Positions 1 to 7,843 of a stretch of 64,000 nucleotides of DNA are shown here, one piece after another. The number at the start of each line of letters is the position of its first letter. The first letter of the stretch is position 1. The notes beneath the pieces were generated by a model. The model ran no database searches and was not told where the DNA came from. It worked only from the letters and a program-made list of their open reading frames with translations. Made by a program: the position numbers and the translations under genes. The stretch is from Burkholderia sp. 4M9327F10 (GTDB taxonomy: Bacteria; Pseudomonadota; Gammaproteobacteria; Burkholderiales; Burkholderiaceae), in assembly GCF_005503145.1 (NCBI RefSeq), contig NZ_SCNV01000016.1, forward strand, positions 1-64,000, written 5' to 3'.

Positions 1-144
1 AAGGAAATGGTGATGCCGGGCGACAACGTGTCGATCACGGTGAAGCTGATCAACCCGATCGCGATGGAAGAAGGTCTGCGCTTCGCTATCCGTGAAGGTG
101 GCCGTACCGTCGGTGCTGGTGTCGTCGCAAAGATTCTCGAGTAA
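1..144 (+). CDS. tuf: Elongation factor Tu, C-terminal fragment (cut by window edge)
   Basis: The first 47 codons read in frame as the end of EF-Tu domain 3 ([14 protein letters not shown], then the closing [21 protein letters not shown]) and stop at TAA 142-144. EF-Tu is the GTPase that delivers aminoacyl-tRNA to the ribosome. The GTP-binding domain lies outside the window. A tuf copy directly upstream of rpsJ is the normal order in Burkholderiales, so this is one of the usual two copies. Confidence 0.97.
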
Positions 145-188
145 AATCGAGGGTTCGCGGTTGCAGTAATTTGCAGTAAAGGTGCCCG

Positions 189-235
189 GGGTCGGGCGCC
201 CACCCTCAGTGGGTGTCCGGCCCTACGTTCTTTTT
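189..235 (+). terminator. Strong hairpin plus T-rich tail between tuf and rpsJ (terminator or S10 leader attenuator)
   Basis: Bases 189-203 pair with 209-223 across a 5-base loop (CCTCA). The stem is 15 bp with three G-U pairs. A T-rich tail (TTCTTTTT, 228-235) follows after a four-base gap. It lies 45 bases before rpsJ, so it could end the tuf transcript or act as an attenuator in the rpsJ leader. In E. coli the S10 leader is attenuated by L4; I cannot tell from sequence whether this hairpin does the same. Confidence 0.6.
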
Positions 236-280
236 ATATTTGGCGATGCAATATCGCCTCGCTCTTTCCAAGGAATTGTC

Positions 281-592
281 ATGCAGAACCAGAAAATCCG
301 CATTCGCCTGAAGGCTTTCGACTATCGCCTGATCGATCAATCGGCAGCTGAAATCGTCGACACGGCAAAGCGGACTGGCGCAATCGTTCGTGGTCCGGTG
401 CCCCTGCCGACCCGTATTCAACGTTTCGACATCCTGCGTTCGCCGCACGTCAACAAGACGTCGCGCGACCAGCTCGAAATCCGCACCCACCAACGCCTGA
501 TGGACATCGTTGATCCGACGGACAAGACCGTCGACGCACTGATGAAGCTCGATCTGCCGGCTGGTGTGGACGTGGAAATCAAGCTGCAATAA
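281..592 (+). CDS. rpsJ: 30S ribosomal protein S10
   Basis: This 103-residue protein matches uS10 in length and sequence (begins MQNQKIRIRLKAFDYRLID, contains GPVPLPTRIQRFDILRSPHV). S10 sits in the head of the 30S subunit and, as NusE, joins NusB in antitermination complexes. ATG 281 is chosen because AAGGAA (270-275) lies at ideal distance; the longer reading frame from 182 runs back through the upstream hairpin and lacks a ribosome binding site. It is the first gene of the S10 operon, but 211 bases and a separate promoter lie between it and rplC. Confidence 0.98.
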   Translation: MQNQKIRIRLKAFDYRLIDQSAAEIVDTAKRTGAIVRGPVPLPTRIQRFDILRSPHVNKTSRDQLEIRTHQRLMDIVDPTDKTVDALMKLDLPAGVDVEIKLQ

Positions 593-642
593 GGCTCTCA
601 GGCGGTGTCTGGTCTACCGGGCATCGCTAAGTCATTGATTGC

Positions 643-684
643 TTGCGGAAAACGAAAAGCCTCGCTATAATAGTGGGCTTTTCG
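643..684 (+). promoter_or_regulatory. Sigma70-type promoter for rplC with -10 inside an inverted repeat
   Basis: The -35 TTGCGG (643-648) and a consensus -10 TATAAT (666-671) are separated by exactly 17 bases. Bases 653-661 (CGAAAAGCC) and 676-684 (GGCTTTTCG) form a perfect 9-bp inverted repeat around the -10, with the right arm over the expected start site. The promoter would make rplC onward partly independent of rpsJ. Confidence 0.75.
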
Positions 685-803
685 CGCATTTGCGCAAAAA
701 AGTCGGTGTGTTTCGGCCTGGTTTCATGCCTGAAGCTACTTGAAGCGGCGCCGGCATTTTGTAAATTAGCCCCGACCAATCGCAGTCGGGAATGGAGAAA
801 ACG

Positions 804-1463
804 ATGAGCCTTGGACTCGTAGGTCGCAAGGTTGGCATGACCCGTATCTTTACGGCTGAAGGGGATTCGATTCCCGTCACCGTTCTGGACGTGTCCGACA
901 ACCGTGTGACGCAGATCAAGACTGTGGAAACCGATGGCTACACGGCCGTTCAGGTTGCATTCGGTACGCGCCGTGCATCGCGCGTGACGAAGCCGCTGGC
1001 AGGTCATCTCGCCAAAGCCGGTGTTGAAGCCGGTGAAATCCTCAAAGAATTCAAGATCGATGCCGCTAAGGCTGCCGAGCTGTCGAACGGCACCGTGGTT
1101 GGTCCCGACCTCTTCGAAGTAGGCCAGAAGGTCGACGTGCAAGGCGTGTCGATCGGTAAGGGCTACGCCGGTACCATCAAGCGTTACAACTTCGCATCCG
1201 GCCGTGCATCGCACGGTAACTCGCGCTCGCACAACGTGCCGGGTTCGATCGGTATGGCGCAGGATCCGGGTCGTGTTTTCCCGGGTAAGCGCATGACCGG
1301 TCACATGGGTGACGATACGGTAACCGTGCAAAACCTCGAAATCGCTCGTATCGACGCCGACCGCAAGCTGTTGCTGGTCAAGGGTGCCGTTCCGGGTGCT
1401 AAGGGCGGCAAGGTTTTCGTGACGCCGGCCGTGAAGACGCGCGCCGTGAAAGGAGCGAAATAA
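804..1463 (+). CDS. rplC: 50S ribosomal protein L3
   Basis: A 219-residue uL3. It begins MSLGLVGRKVGMTRIF and has the conserved GSIGMAQDPGRVFPGKRM loop, whose Gln is the target of PrmB methylation in E. coli. L3 binds 23S rRNA early in assembly and its loop reaches the peptidyl transferase centre. ATG 804 is preferred over the in-frame ATG 792 because GGAGA (794-798) is then correctly spaced. The stop codon overlaps the start of rplD by one base (TAATG), which points to coupled translation. Confidence 0.98.
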   Translation: MSLGLVGRKVGMTRIFTAEGDSIPVTVLDVSDNRVTQIKTVETDGYTAVQVAFGTRRASRVTKPLAGHLAKAGVEAGEILKEFKIDAAKAAELSNGTVVGPDLFEVGQKVDVQGVSIGKGYAGTIKRYNFASGRASHGNSRSHNVPGSIGMAQDPGRVFPGKRMTGHMGDDTVTVQNLEIARIDADRKLLLVKGAVPGAKGGKVFVTPAVKTRAVKGAK

Positions 1464-2083
1464 TGGAACTTAAGCTCCTGAATGCCAATGGTCAGGAAGG
1501 CGCAGCTGTTAGCGCGTCGGACGTCGTGTTCGGCCGTGACTACAACGAAGCCCTGATTCACCAGGTTGTGGTGGCCTACCAGGCTAACGCACGCAGCGGT
1601 AATCGCGCGCAGAAGGACCGTGAGCAAGTCAAGCACACGACCAAGAAGCCGTGGCGTCAAAAGGGTACGGGTCGCGCCCGTGCCGGTATGTCGTCGAGCC
1701 CGTTGTGGCGCGGCGGTGGCCGTATCTTCCCGAATTCGCCGGAAGAAAACTTTTCGCACAAGGTTAACAAGAAGATGCATCGCGCAGGTCTCTGCTCGAT
1801 CTTCTCGCAGCTGGCTCGCGAAGGCCGCATCTCGGTGGTTGACGAGCTGACGCTCGAAGCGCCGAAGACGAAGCTGCTGGCCGAAAAATTCAAGGCGATG
1901 GGTCTCGAATCCGTGCTGGTGATTACCGACACGGTTGATGAAAACCTGTACCTCGCGTCGCGCAACCTCGCCCATGTGGCAGTTGTCGAGCCGCGTTACG
2001 CCGACCCGCTGTCGCTGATCTACTTCAAGAAGATCCTGATCACGAAGGCTGCGGTCGCCCAGATCGAGGAGTTGCTGTCATGA
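1463..2083 (+). CDS. rplD: 50S ribosomal protein L4
   Basis: A 206-residue uL4 with the extended loop motif TKKPWRQKGTGRARAGMSSSP that lines the peptide exit tunnel. L4 is an early 23S-binding protein and in E. coli represses its own S10 operon; whether that applies here is not visible. It overlaps rplC by one base and rplW by four bases (ATGA). Confidence 0.98.
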   Translation: MELKLLNANGQEGAAVSASDVVFGRDYNEALIHQVVVAYQANARSGNRAQKDREQVKHTTKKPWRQKGTGRARAGMSSSPLWRGGGRIFPNSPEENFSHKVNKKMHRAGLCSIFSQLAREGRISVVDELTLEAPKTKLLAEKFKAMGLESVLVITDTVDENLYLASRNLAHVAVVEPRYADPLSLIYFKKILITKAAVAQIEELLS

Positions 2084-2394
2084 GCGAGATTCGCAAGAAC
2101 GATCATCGTTTGATGCAGGTCCTGCTCGCGCCGGTGATCTCCGAAAAGGCGACGCTGGTGGCCGACAAGAACGAACAGGTTGTGTTCGAAGTCGCGCCCG
2201 ATGCTACGAAGCAGGAAGTGAAGGCCGCTGTTGAACTGATGTTCAAGGTGGAAGTCGATTCCGTCAACGTGCTGGTCCAGAAGGGTAAAGCCAAGCGCTT
2301 TGGCCGTTTCATGGGCAAGCGCAAGGACGTGAAGAAGGCATACGTCTGCCTGAAGCCCGGTCAGGAAATCAACTTTGAAGCGGAGGCCAAGTAA
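2080..2394 (+). CDS. rplW: 50S ribosomal protein L23
   Basis: A 104-residue uL23. It contains the family signatures APVISEKAT near the N-terminus and QKGKAKRFGRFMGKRKDVKKAYV. L23 sits at the tunnel exit and docks trigger factor and SRP. The start overlaps the rplD stop (ATGA), so it is translated by coupling. Length is normal. Confidence 0.98.
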   Translation: MSEIRKNDHRLMQVLLAPVISEKATLVADKNEQVVFEVAPDATKQEVKAAVELMFKVEVDSVNVLVQKGKAKRFGRFMGKRKDVKKAYVCLKPGQEINFEAEAK

Positions 2395-2396
2395 TC

Positions 2397-3224
2397 ATGG
2401 CAATCGTTAAAGTTAAGCCGACTTCGCCGGGTCGCCGCGCGATGGTCAAGGTGGTCAACAAGGAACTGCACAAGGGCAAGCCGTTCGCAGCGCTGCTCGA
2501 CACGCAATCCTCGACCGCCGGCCGTAACAACAACGGCCACATCACCACGCGCCATAAGGGCGGTGGTCACAAGCATCACTATCGTGTCGTCGATTTCCGT
2601 CGCACGAAGGATGGCATTCCGGCCAAGGTCGAACGTCTTGAGTACGATCCGAACCGTAGCGCGAACATCGCGCTGGTTCTGTACGCAGACGGCGAACGCC
2701 GTTACATCATTGCACCGAAGGGCATTACCGTCGGCCAGCAACTGATGTCCGGTTCGGAAGCGCCGATCCGCGCAGGCAACACGCTGCCGATCCGCAACAT
2801 TCCGGTCGGTACGACGATTCACTGCATCGAAATGCTGCCGGGCAAGGGCGCGCAAATGGCGCGTTCGGCTGGTACGTCGGCGATGCTGCTGGCTCGTGAA
2901 GGTACCTACGCACAGGTCCGCCTGCGCTCGGGTGAAATCCGCCGCGTTCACGTTGAATGCCGCGCGACGATTGGTGAAGTTGGCAACGAAGAGCATAGCC
3001 TCCGTCAAATCGGTAAGGCTGGTGCGAACCGCTGGCGCGGCATCCGCCCGACGGTGCGTGGCGTTGCAATGAACCCGGTCGATCACCCGCACGGCGGTGG
3101 TGAAGGCAAGACGGCTGCAGGTCGCGACCCGGTGAGCCCGTGGGGCACGCCGACGAAGGGTTACCGTACCCGCAGCAACAAGCGCACGACGAGCATGATC
3201 GTCCAGCGCCGTCACAAGCGTTAA
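2397..3224 (+). CDS. rplB: 50S ribosomal protein L2
   Basis: A 275-residue uL2, the largest core 50S protein, needed for subunit association and peptidyl transferase activity. The motif NPVDHPHGGGEG places the conserved functional histidine at residue 230 (E. coli His229). It starts two bases after the rplW stop. The C-terminus ends in the usual basic tail (SMIVQRRHKR). Confidence 0.98.
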   Translation: MAIVKVKPTSPGRRAMVKVVNKELHKGKPFAALLDTQSSTAGRNNNGHITTRHKGGGHKHHYRVVDFRRTKDGIPAKVERLEYDPNRSANIALVLYADGERRYIIAPKGITVGQQLMSGSEAPIRAGNTLPIRNIPVGTTIHCIEMLPGKGAQMARSAGTSAMLLAREGTYAQVRLRSGEIRRVHVECRATIGEVGNEEHSLRQIGKAGANRWRGIRPTVRGVAMNPVDHPHGGGEGKTAAGRDPVSPWGTPTKGYRTRSNKRTTSMIVQRRHKR

Positions 3225-3234
3225 GGAGTAGGCA

Positions 3235-3510
3235 ATGGCACGTTCTGTAAAAAAAGGTCCGTTCTGCGACGCCCATTTGCTGAAGAAAGTTGAGGCGGCT
3301 GCAGCTTCGCGTGACAAGAAGCCGATCAAAACCTGGTCGCGTCGTTCGACGATTCTGCCGGATTTCATCGGTCTGACGATTGCCGTGCACAACGGCCGTC
3401 AACACGTTCCGGTGTACATCTCGGAAAACATGGTCGGCCACAAGCTTGGCGAGTTTGCATTGACCCGTACGTTCAAGGGTCACGCAGCCGACAAGAAGGC
3501 CAAGAAATAA
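3235..3510 (+). CDS. rpsS: 30S ribosomal protein S19
   Basis: A 91-residue uS19 with the family start [20 protein letters not shown] and motif [13 protein letters not shown]. It pairs with S13 in the 30S head next to the A-site tRNA. A strong ribosome binding site (AAGGAG, 3224-3229) precedes ATG 3235. It lies in the S10 operon between rplB and rplV. Confidence 0.98.
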
Positions 3511-3520
3511 GGGGCTCATG

Positions 3521-3850
3521 ATGGAAGTGAAAGCAATTCATCGCGGTGCCCGCATCTCGGCGCAGAAAACGCGCCTTGTGGCTGACCAGATCCGCGGTTT
3601 GCCGGTCGACAAGGCGCTGAACGTTCTGACGTTCTCGCCGAAGAAGGCTGCGGGAATCGTGAAAAAGGTCGTGCTGTCGGCGATCGCGAATGCGGAGCAC
3701 AACGAAGGCGCCGATATCGACGAGCTCAAGATCACGAGCATCTACGTCGACAAGGCTGCCTCTCTCAAGCGTTTTACTGCGCGCGCCAAGGGCCGCGGTA
3801 ACCGCATCGAGAAGCAATCCTGTCACATCACTGTGACGGTCGGTAACTAA
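3521..3850 (+). CDS. rplV: 50S ribosomal protein L22
   Basis: A 109-residue uL22 (MEVKAIHRGARISAQKTRLVAD), whose C-terminal beta-hairpin lines the exit tunnel near the erythromycin site. Two adjacent ATGs occur at 3518 and 3521. The second is chosen because AAGGGG (3509-3514) is six bases before it, against three for the first. Length matches the family. Confidence 0.97.
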   Translation: MEVKAIHRGARISAQKTRLVADQIRGLPVDKALNVLTFSPKKAAGIVKKVVLSAIANAEHNEGADIDELKITSIYVDKAASLKRFTARAKGRGNRIEKQSCHITVTVGN

Positions 3851-3861
3851 GGGGTCATACG

Positions 3862-4677
3862 ATGGGACAGAAAATTCATCCGACTGGCTTCCGTTTGGCC
3901 GTCAGCCGCAACTGGGCTTCGCGTTGGTACGCGAACAACAGCAATTTTGCGGCGATGTTGCAGGAAGACATCGGTGTACGTGAGTACCTGAAGAAGAAGC
4001 TGAAGAACGCGTCCGTCGGCCGCGTTGTGATCGAGCGTCCTGCAAAGAACGCACGCATCACGATTTTCAGCTCGCGCCCGGGTGTTGTTATCGGTAAGAA
4101 GGGTGAAGACATTGAACTGCTGAAGTCCGAGCTGCAAAAGCGCATGGGCGTTCCGGTTCACGTCAACATCGAAGAAATCCGCAAGCCGGAAACCGATGCG
4201 CAGCTGATCGCCGATTCGATCACGCAACAGCTCGAGCGCCGGATCATGTTCCGCCGCGCGATGAAGCGTGCAATGCAAAACGCCATGCGTCTGGGTGCTC
4301 AAGGCATCAAGATCATGAGCGCAGGCCGTCTGAACGGCATCGAAATCGCCCGTACGGAATGGTATCGCGAAGGTCGCGTGCCCCTTCATACGCTGCGTGC
4401 TGACATCGACTACGCAACTTCGGAAGCGAAGACGACGTACGGCATCATCGGCGTGAAGGTGTGGGTCTACAAGGGCGATACGCTCGGCCGCAATGACGCA
4501 CCGGTGGTTGAAGAAGTCGCCGAAGAAAAGCGTCCGCGCCGTAACGCACGTCCGGGTGGCGATCGCCGTCCGCGTCGCGATGGCGAAGGTGCTGCTCCGG
4601 CAGGTGCACGCCGTGGCGCCCCGCGTCGTACGGGTGGTGCTGGCGGCGCCGGCGGTGACGGCAAGACTGGAGAATAA
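3862..4677 (+). CDS. rpsC: 30S ribosomal protein S3 with long basic C-terminal tail
   Basis: A 271-residue uS3. Residues 1-206 hold the KH RNA-binding domain (motif VIGKKGEDI) and the S3 C-terminal domain. From about residue 207 there is a low-complexity tail rich in Arg, Pro, Gly and Ala (repeated RRP and GGAGG patterns). E. coli S3 has 233 residues, so the tail is the lineage-specific part. S3 forms part of the mRNA entry helicase. The rplP ribosome binding site (GGAG 4669-4672) is inside the end of this gene. Confidence 0.98.
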   Translation: MGQKIHPTGFRLAVSRNWASRWYANNSNFAAMLQEDIGVREYLKKKLKNASVGRVVIERPAKNARITIFSSRPGVVIGKKGEDIELLKSELQKRMGVPVHVNIEEIRKPETDAQLIADSITQQLERRIMFRRAMKRAMQNAMRLGAQGIKIMSAGRLNGIEIARTEWYREGRVPLHTLRADIDYATSEAKTTYGIIGVKVWVYKGDTLGRNDAPVVEEVAEEKRPRRNARPGGDRRPRRDGEGAAPAGARRGAPRRTGGAGGAGGDGKTGE

Positions 4678-4679
4678 CG

Positions 4680-5096
4680 ATGCTGCAACCGAAACGCAGA
4701 AAGTATCGCAAAGAGCAGAAAGGTCGTAACACCGGTATCGCTACCCGCGGCAACGCGGTGTCGTTCGGTGAATACGGTCTGAAGGCTATCGGTCGTGGTC
4801 GTCTGACCGCGCGCCAGATTGAAGCGGCGCGTCGTGCAATGACCCGTCACATCAAGCGTGGTGGCCGTATCTGGATCCGCATCTTCCCGGACAAGCCGAT
4901 CTCGCACAAGCCGGCTGAAGTACGTATGGGTAACGGTAAAGGTAACCCTGAGTACTACGTCGCAGAGATTCAACCGGGCAAGATGCTGTACGAAATGGAC
5001 GGCGTAACCGAAGAGTTGGCACGCGAAGCGTTCCGTCTGGCTGCAGCGAAGCTGCCGCTGAAGACGACCGTTATCGTTCGTCAGCTCGGCGCCTAA
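4680..5096 (+). CDS. rplP: 50S ribosomal protein L16
   Basis: A 138-residue uL16 (MLQPKRRKYRKEQKGRNTG) with the conserved GRIWIRIFPDKPIS and GKGNPEYYVAEI segments. It organises the A-site and P-site tRNA elbows on the 50S. It starts two bases after the rpsC stop, its ribosome binding site embedded in rpsC, so translation is likely coupled. Confidence 0.98.
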   Translation: MLQPKRRKYRKEQKGRNTGIATRGNAVSFGEYGLKAIGRGRLTARQIEAARRAMTRHIKRGGRIWIRIFPDKPISHKPAEVRMGNGKGNPEYYVAEIQPGKMLYEMDGVTEELAREAFRLAAAKLPLKTTVIVRQLGA

Positions 5097-5106
5097 GGAG
5101 CAAATG

Positions 5107-5301
5107 ATGAAGGCTTCCGAACTTCACCAGAAAGATCAGGCCGCGCTCAACAAGGAGCTGTCGGACCTGCTGAAGGCGCAATTCGGCCTGCGCATGCAAC
5201 TCGCGACCCAGCAGCTCACGAACACGAGCCAGCTGAAGAAGGTCCGTCGCGACATCGCACGTGTGCGGACCGTCCTGACTGAGAAGGCGAACCAGAAATG
5301 A
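5107..5301 (+). CDS. rpmC: 50S ribosomal protein L29
   Basis: A 64-residue uL29, two helices with the motif [20 protein letters not shown]. It sits by L23 at the tunnel exit. Tandem ATGs occur at 5104 and 5107; the second is better spaced from AAGGAG (5095-5100). The stop overlaps the rpsQ start by four bases. Confidence 0.97.
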
Positions 5302-5570
5302 ACGATAGCGTAAAAACCTCGCTCAAGCGGACGCTGGTCGGCAAGGTCGTCAGCAACAAGATGGACAAGACGGTCACCGTGCTGGTCGAGCACCGCGTGA
5401 AGCACCCGATCTACGGCAAGTACGTTGTGCGTTCGAAGAAGTACCACGCGCACGACGACGCGAACACGTACAACGAGGGCGACCTCGTTGAAATCCAGGA
5501 AACGCGTCCGATTTCTAAGACGAAAGCTTGGGTTGTGGCTCGCCTGGTTGAGGCTGCTCGCGTCATCTGA
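5298..5570 (+). CDS. rpsQ: 30S ribosomal protein S17
   Basis: A 90-residue uS17, a primary 16S rRNA binder with an OB fold ([41 protein letters not shown]). It overlaps rpmC (ATGA). It is the last gene of the S10 operon; a 288-base leader with its own promoter follows before rplN. Confidence 0.98.
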
Positions 5571-5613
5571 CGCTACAAGTTGTAGAAGTAGTTGAAATCG
5601 CAGTAAGTTTCGC

Positions 5614-5648
5614 TTGCAAGACCGGGATTATTTGTTATAATCTCGGTC
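5614..5648 (+). promoter_or_regulatory. Sigma70-type promoter of the spc operon (rplN onward), -10 inside an inverted repeat
   Basis: The -35 TTGCAA (5614-5619) and perfect -10 TATAAT (5636-5641) have a 16-base spacer. Bases 5620-5631 pair with 5637-5648 as a 12-bp inverted repeat with one G-U pair and a five-base loop, so the -10 lies in the right arm. About 210 bases of leader follow to rplN. The layout resembles the promoter at 643-684. Confidence 0.75.
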
Positions 5649-5858
5649 TTCCCTCTTTGTGGGAGCCCCGTCGCGGGCGAAGTTGGTGGGGGAAGCGGTT
5701 CAGGCGCCAGTCTGTTCCGAAGGATTCACCGGATTGCGATGGCGGGTTTCGTTTGCCGTCGCTGCTGTTCATACCCAAGCAGCCGATTGGCTGACGGGAC
5801 CAAGACTGACCGGGTACGCCATGGTGGTGTGACCGGATTAAGTTGGGAAAGATAAACC

Positions 5859-6227
5859 ATGATCCAGACCGAAACTCGGCTTGAAGTGGCCGACAACACG
5901 GGTGCGCGTGAAGTCATGTGCATCAAGGTGCTCGGCGGCTCGAAGCGTCGTTATGCCAGCATTGGCGACATCATCAAGGTGACCGTCAAAGAAGCAACGC
6001 CGCGCGGGCGCGTGAAGAAAGGCGAAATTTATAACGCCGTGGTGGTTCGCACCGCCAAGGGTGTTCGTCGTCAGGACGGCTCGCTGATCAAGTTCGATGG
6101 CAACGCCGCTGTGTTGTTGAATGCCAAGCTCGAACCTATTGGCACCCGTATTTTCGGGCCTGTCACGCGCGAGTTGCGTAGCGAACGATTCATGAAGATC
6201 GTTTCGCTGGCACCGGAAGTGCTGTAA
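5859..6227 (+). CDS. rplN: 50S ribosomal protein L14
   Basis: A 122-residue uL14 (MIQTETRLEVADNTGAREVMCI) that forms intersubunit bridges B5 and B8 and is the docking site of RsfS. Length is exactly that of the family. It opens the spc operon and is separated from rpsQ by a promoter and long leader. The ribosome binding site GGGAAAGA is just upstream. Confidence 0.98.
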   Translation: MIQTETRLEVADNTGAREVMCIKVLGGSKRRYASIGDIIKVTVKEATPRGRVKKGEIYNAVVVRTAKGVRRQDGSLIKFDGNAAVLLNAKLEPIGTRIFGPVTRELRSERFMKIVSLAPEVL

Positions 6228-6236
6228 GGAGTCGCG

Positions 6237-6545
6237 ATGAACAAGATTCGCAAAGGTGACGAAGTTATCGTCATCACCGGCAAGGACAAGGGCAAGCGCG
6301 GCATCGTGCTGTCCGTTGGCGAAAACCATGTGACGGTCGAGGGTATCAACCTCGTCAAGAAGCATGTCAAGCCGAACCCGATGAAGGGTACGACGGGCGG
6401 CGTGGAAGCCAAGACGATGCCGCTGCAAATTTCGAACGTCGCATTGGTCGACGCGAATGGCAAGGCATCGCGTGTAGGCATCAAGGTCGAGGGAGACAAG
6501 AAAGTCCGTTTCCTCAAGACGACCGGTGCCGAGCTGAGCGCCTGA
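6237..6545 (+). CDS. rplX: 50S ribosomal protein L24
   Basis: A 102-residue uL24. The KOW motif is visible near the N-terminus (RKGDEVIVITGKDKGKRGIV), followed by VEGINLVKKHVKPNP. It initiates 50S assembly at the 5' end of 23S rRNA. It begins ten bases after rplN behind a good ribosome binding site (AAGGAG). Confidence 0.98.
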   Translation: MNKIRKGDEVIVITGKDKGKRGIVLSVGENHVTVEGINLVKKHVKPNPMKGTTGGVEAKTMPLQISNVALVDANGKASRVGIKVEGDKKVRFLKTTGAELSA

Positions 6546-6562
6546 CGCTGCGGAGTAAAAAA

Positions 6563-7102
6563 ATGGCTCGTTTGCAAGAGTTTTACAAAGAAAAGGTTGT
6601 ACCCGGCCTCATCGAGAAGTTCGGTTACAAGTCCGTGATGGAAGTGCCGCGCATCACCAAGATCACCCTGAACATGGGCCTTGGCGAAGCCGTTGCTGAC
6701 AAGAAGATCATCGAAAACGCCGTTGGCGACCTGACGAAGATCGCAGGCCAGAAGCCGGTGATCACGAAGGCGCGCAAGGCAATCGCTGGCTTCAAGATCC
6801 GTCAGGGCTACCCGATCGGTGCCATGGTCACGTTGCGTGGTCAAGCAATGTACGAATTTCTGGACCGTTTCGTGACGGTTGCGCTCCCCCGCGTGCGCGA
6901 CTTCCGTGGCGTGTCGGGTCGTGCGTTCGATGGTCGCGGCAACTACAACATCGGTGTGAAAGAGCAGATCATTTTCCCCGAAATCGACTACGACAAGATC
7001 GACGCACTGCGTGGGCTGAACATCAGCATCACGACGACTGCGAAGACCGACGACGAAGCAAAGGCTCTGCTCGCCAGCTTCAAGTTCCCGTTCAGAAACT
7101 GA
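6563..7102 (+). CDS. rplE: 50S ribosomal protein L5
   Basis: A 179-residue uL5, a 5S rRNA-binding protein of the central protuberance. The conserved stretches are ITLNMGLGEAVADKK, the KAIAGFKIRQGYPIGAMVTLR region and the closing FPFRN. Length is that of the family. It is part of the spc operon between rplX and rpsN. Confidence 0.98.
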   Translation: MARLQEFYKEKVVPGLIEKFGYKSVMEVPRITKITLNMGLGEAVADKKIIENAVGDLTKIAGQKPVITKARKAIAGFKIRQGYPIGAMVTLRGQAMYEFLDRFVTVALPRVRDFRGVSGRAFDGRGNYNIGVKEQIIFPEIDYDKIDALRGLNISITTTAKTDDEAKALLASFKFPFRN

Positions 7103-7109
7103 GGTTACC

Positions 7110-7415
7110 GTGGCTAAACTGGCACTGATCGAACGTGAAAAGAAGCGTGCTCGCCTCGCTGCTAAGTACGCTCCCAAGCGTGCAGAGTTGAAGGCGATCA
7201 TTAGCGATATGAGCAAGTCGGACGAAGAGCATTACGCAGCCCGTCTCGAACTGCAACAACTGCCTCGCAACTCTAACCCGACCCGTAAGCGCAATCGTTG
7301 CGCTATCACCGGTCGTCCGCGTGGCACGTTCCGTAAATTCGGGCTGGCGCGTAACAAGATTCGCGAAATCGCGTTCCGCGGCGAGATCCCTGGCCTGACC
7401 AAGGCGAGCTGGTAA
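7110..7415 (+). CDS. rpsN: 30S ribosomal protein S14 (zinc-free form)
   Basis: A 101-residue uS14 beginning at GTG 7110 behind a GAGG ribosome binding site. It is the long, Cys-less type: the short zinc-ribbon form would carry a CxxC pair, absent here, while NPTRKRNRCAITGRPRG is present. S14 assembles late in the 30S head. The neighbouring L36 does keep its zinc ligands. Confidence 0.97.
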   Translation: MAKLALIEREKKRARLAAKYAPKRAELKAIISDMSKSDEEHYAARLELQQLPRNSNPTRKRNRCAITGRPRGTFRKFGLARNKIREIAFRGEIPGLTKASW

Positions 7416-7429
7416 TAGGAGAAACATAA

Positions 7430-7825
7430 ATGAGCATGAGTGATCCTATCGCCGATATGCTGACTCGCATCCGCAACGCGCAGATGGTCGAGAAAGTTTC
7501 GGTGCAGATGCCCTCGTCGAAAGTGAAGGTTGCGATTGCGCAAGTCCTCAAGGACGAAGGCTATATCGACGATTTCGCAGTGAAGTCTGAAGGTGCGAAG
7601 TCGGAATTGAACATCGTGTTGAAGTACTACGCTGGCCGTCCGGTCATCGAACGCATTGAGCGCGTTTCGAAGCCTGGTCTGCGTGTGTACCGCGGCCGTA
7701 ACGACATCCCCGTGGTCATGAATGGCCTCGGCGTGGCAATCGTGTCGACGCCGAAGGGCGTGATGACGGACCGCAAGGCGCGCGCTACGGGCGTTGGCGG
7801 CGAAGTCATCTGCTACGTCGCTTAA
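7430..7825 (+). CDS. rpsH: 30S ribosomal protein S8
   Basis: A 131-residue uS8 (MSMSDPIADMLTRIRNAQM), a primary 16S binder. The C-terminal motif GVMTDRKARATGVGGEVICYVA is intact. In E. coli S8 is the autogenous repressor of the spc operon by binding a 16S-like structure near rplE; I did not identify such a site here. Ribosome binding site TAGGAG is upstream. Confidence 0.98.
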   Translation: MSMSDPIADMLTRIRNAQMVEKVSVQMPSSKVKVAIAQVLKDEGYIDDFAVKSEGAKSELNIVLKYYAGRPVIERIERVSKPGLRVYRGRNDIPVVMNGLGVAIVSTPKGVMTDRKARATGVGGEVICYVA

Positions 7826-7843
7826 GGCCGAAAGGAGAGAAAC

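Noticed and set aside
2361..3392. Long minus-strand frame opposite rplB and rpsS
   Set aside because: Antisense artefact of highly biased ribosomal protein codons.
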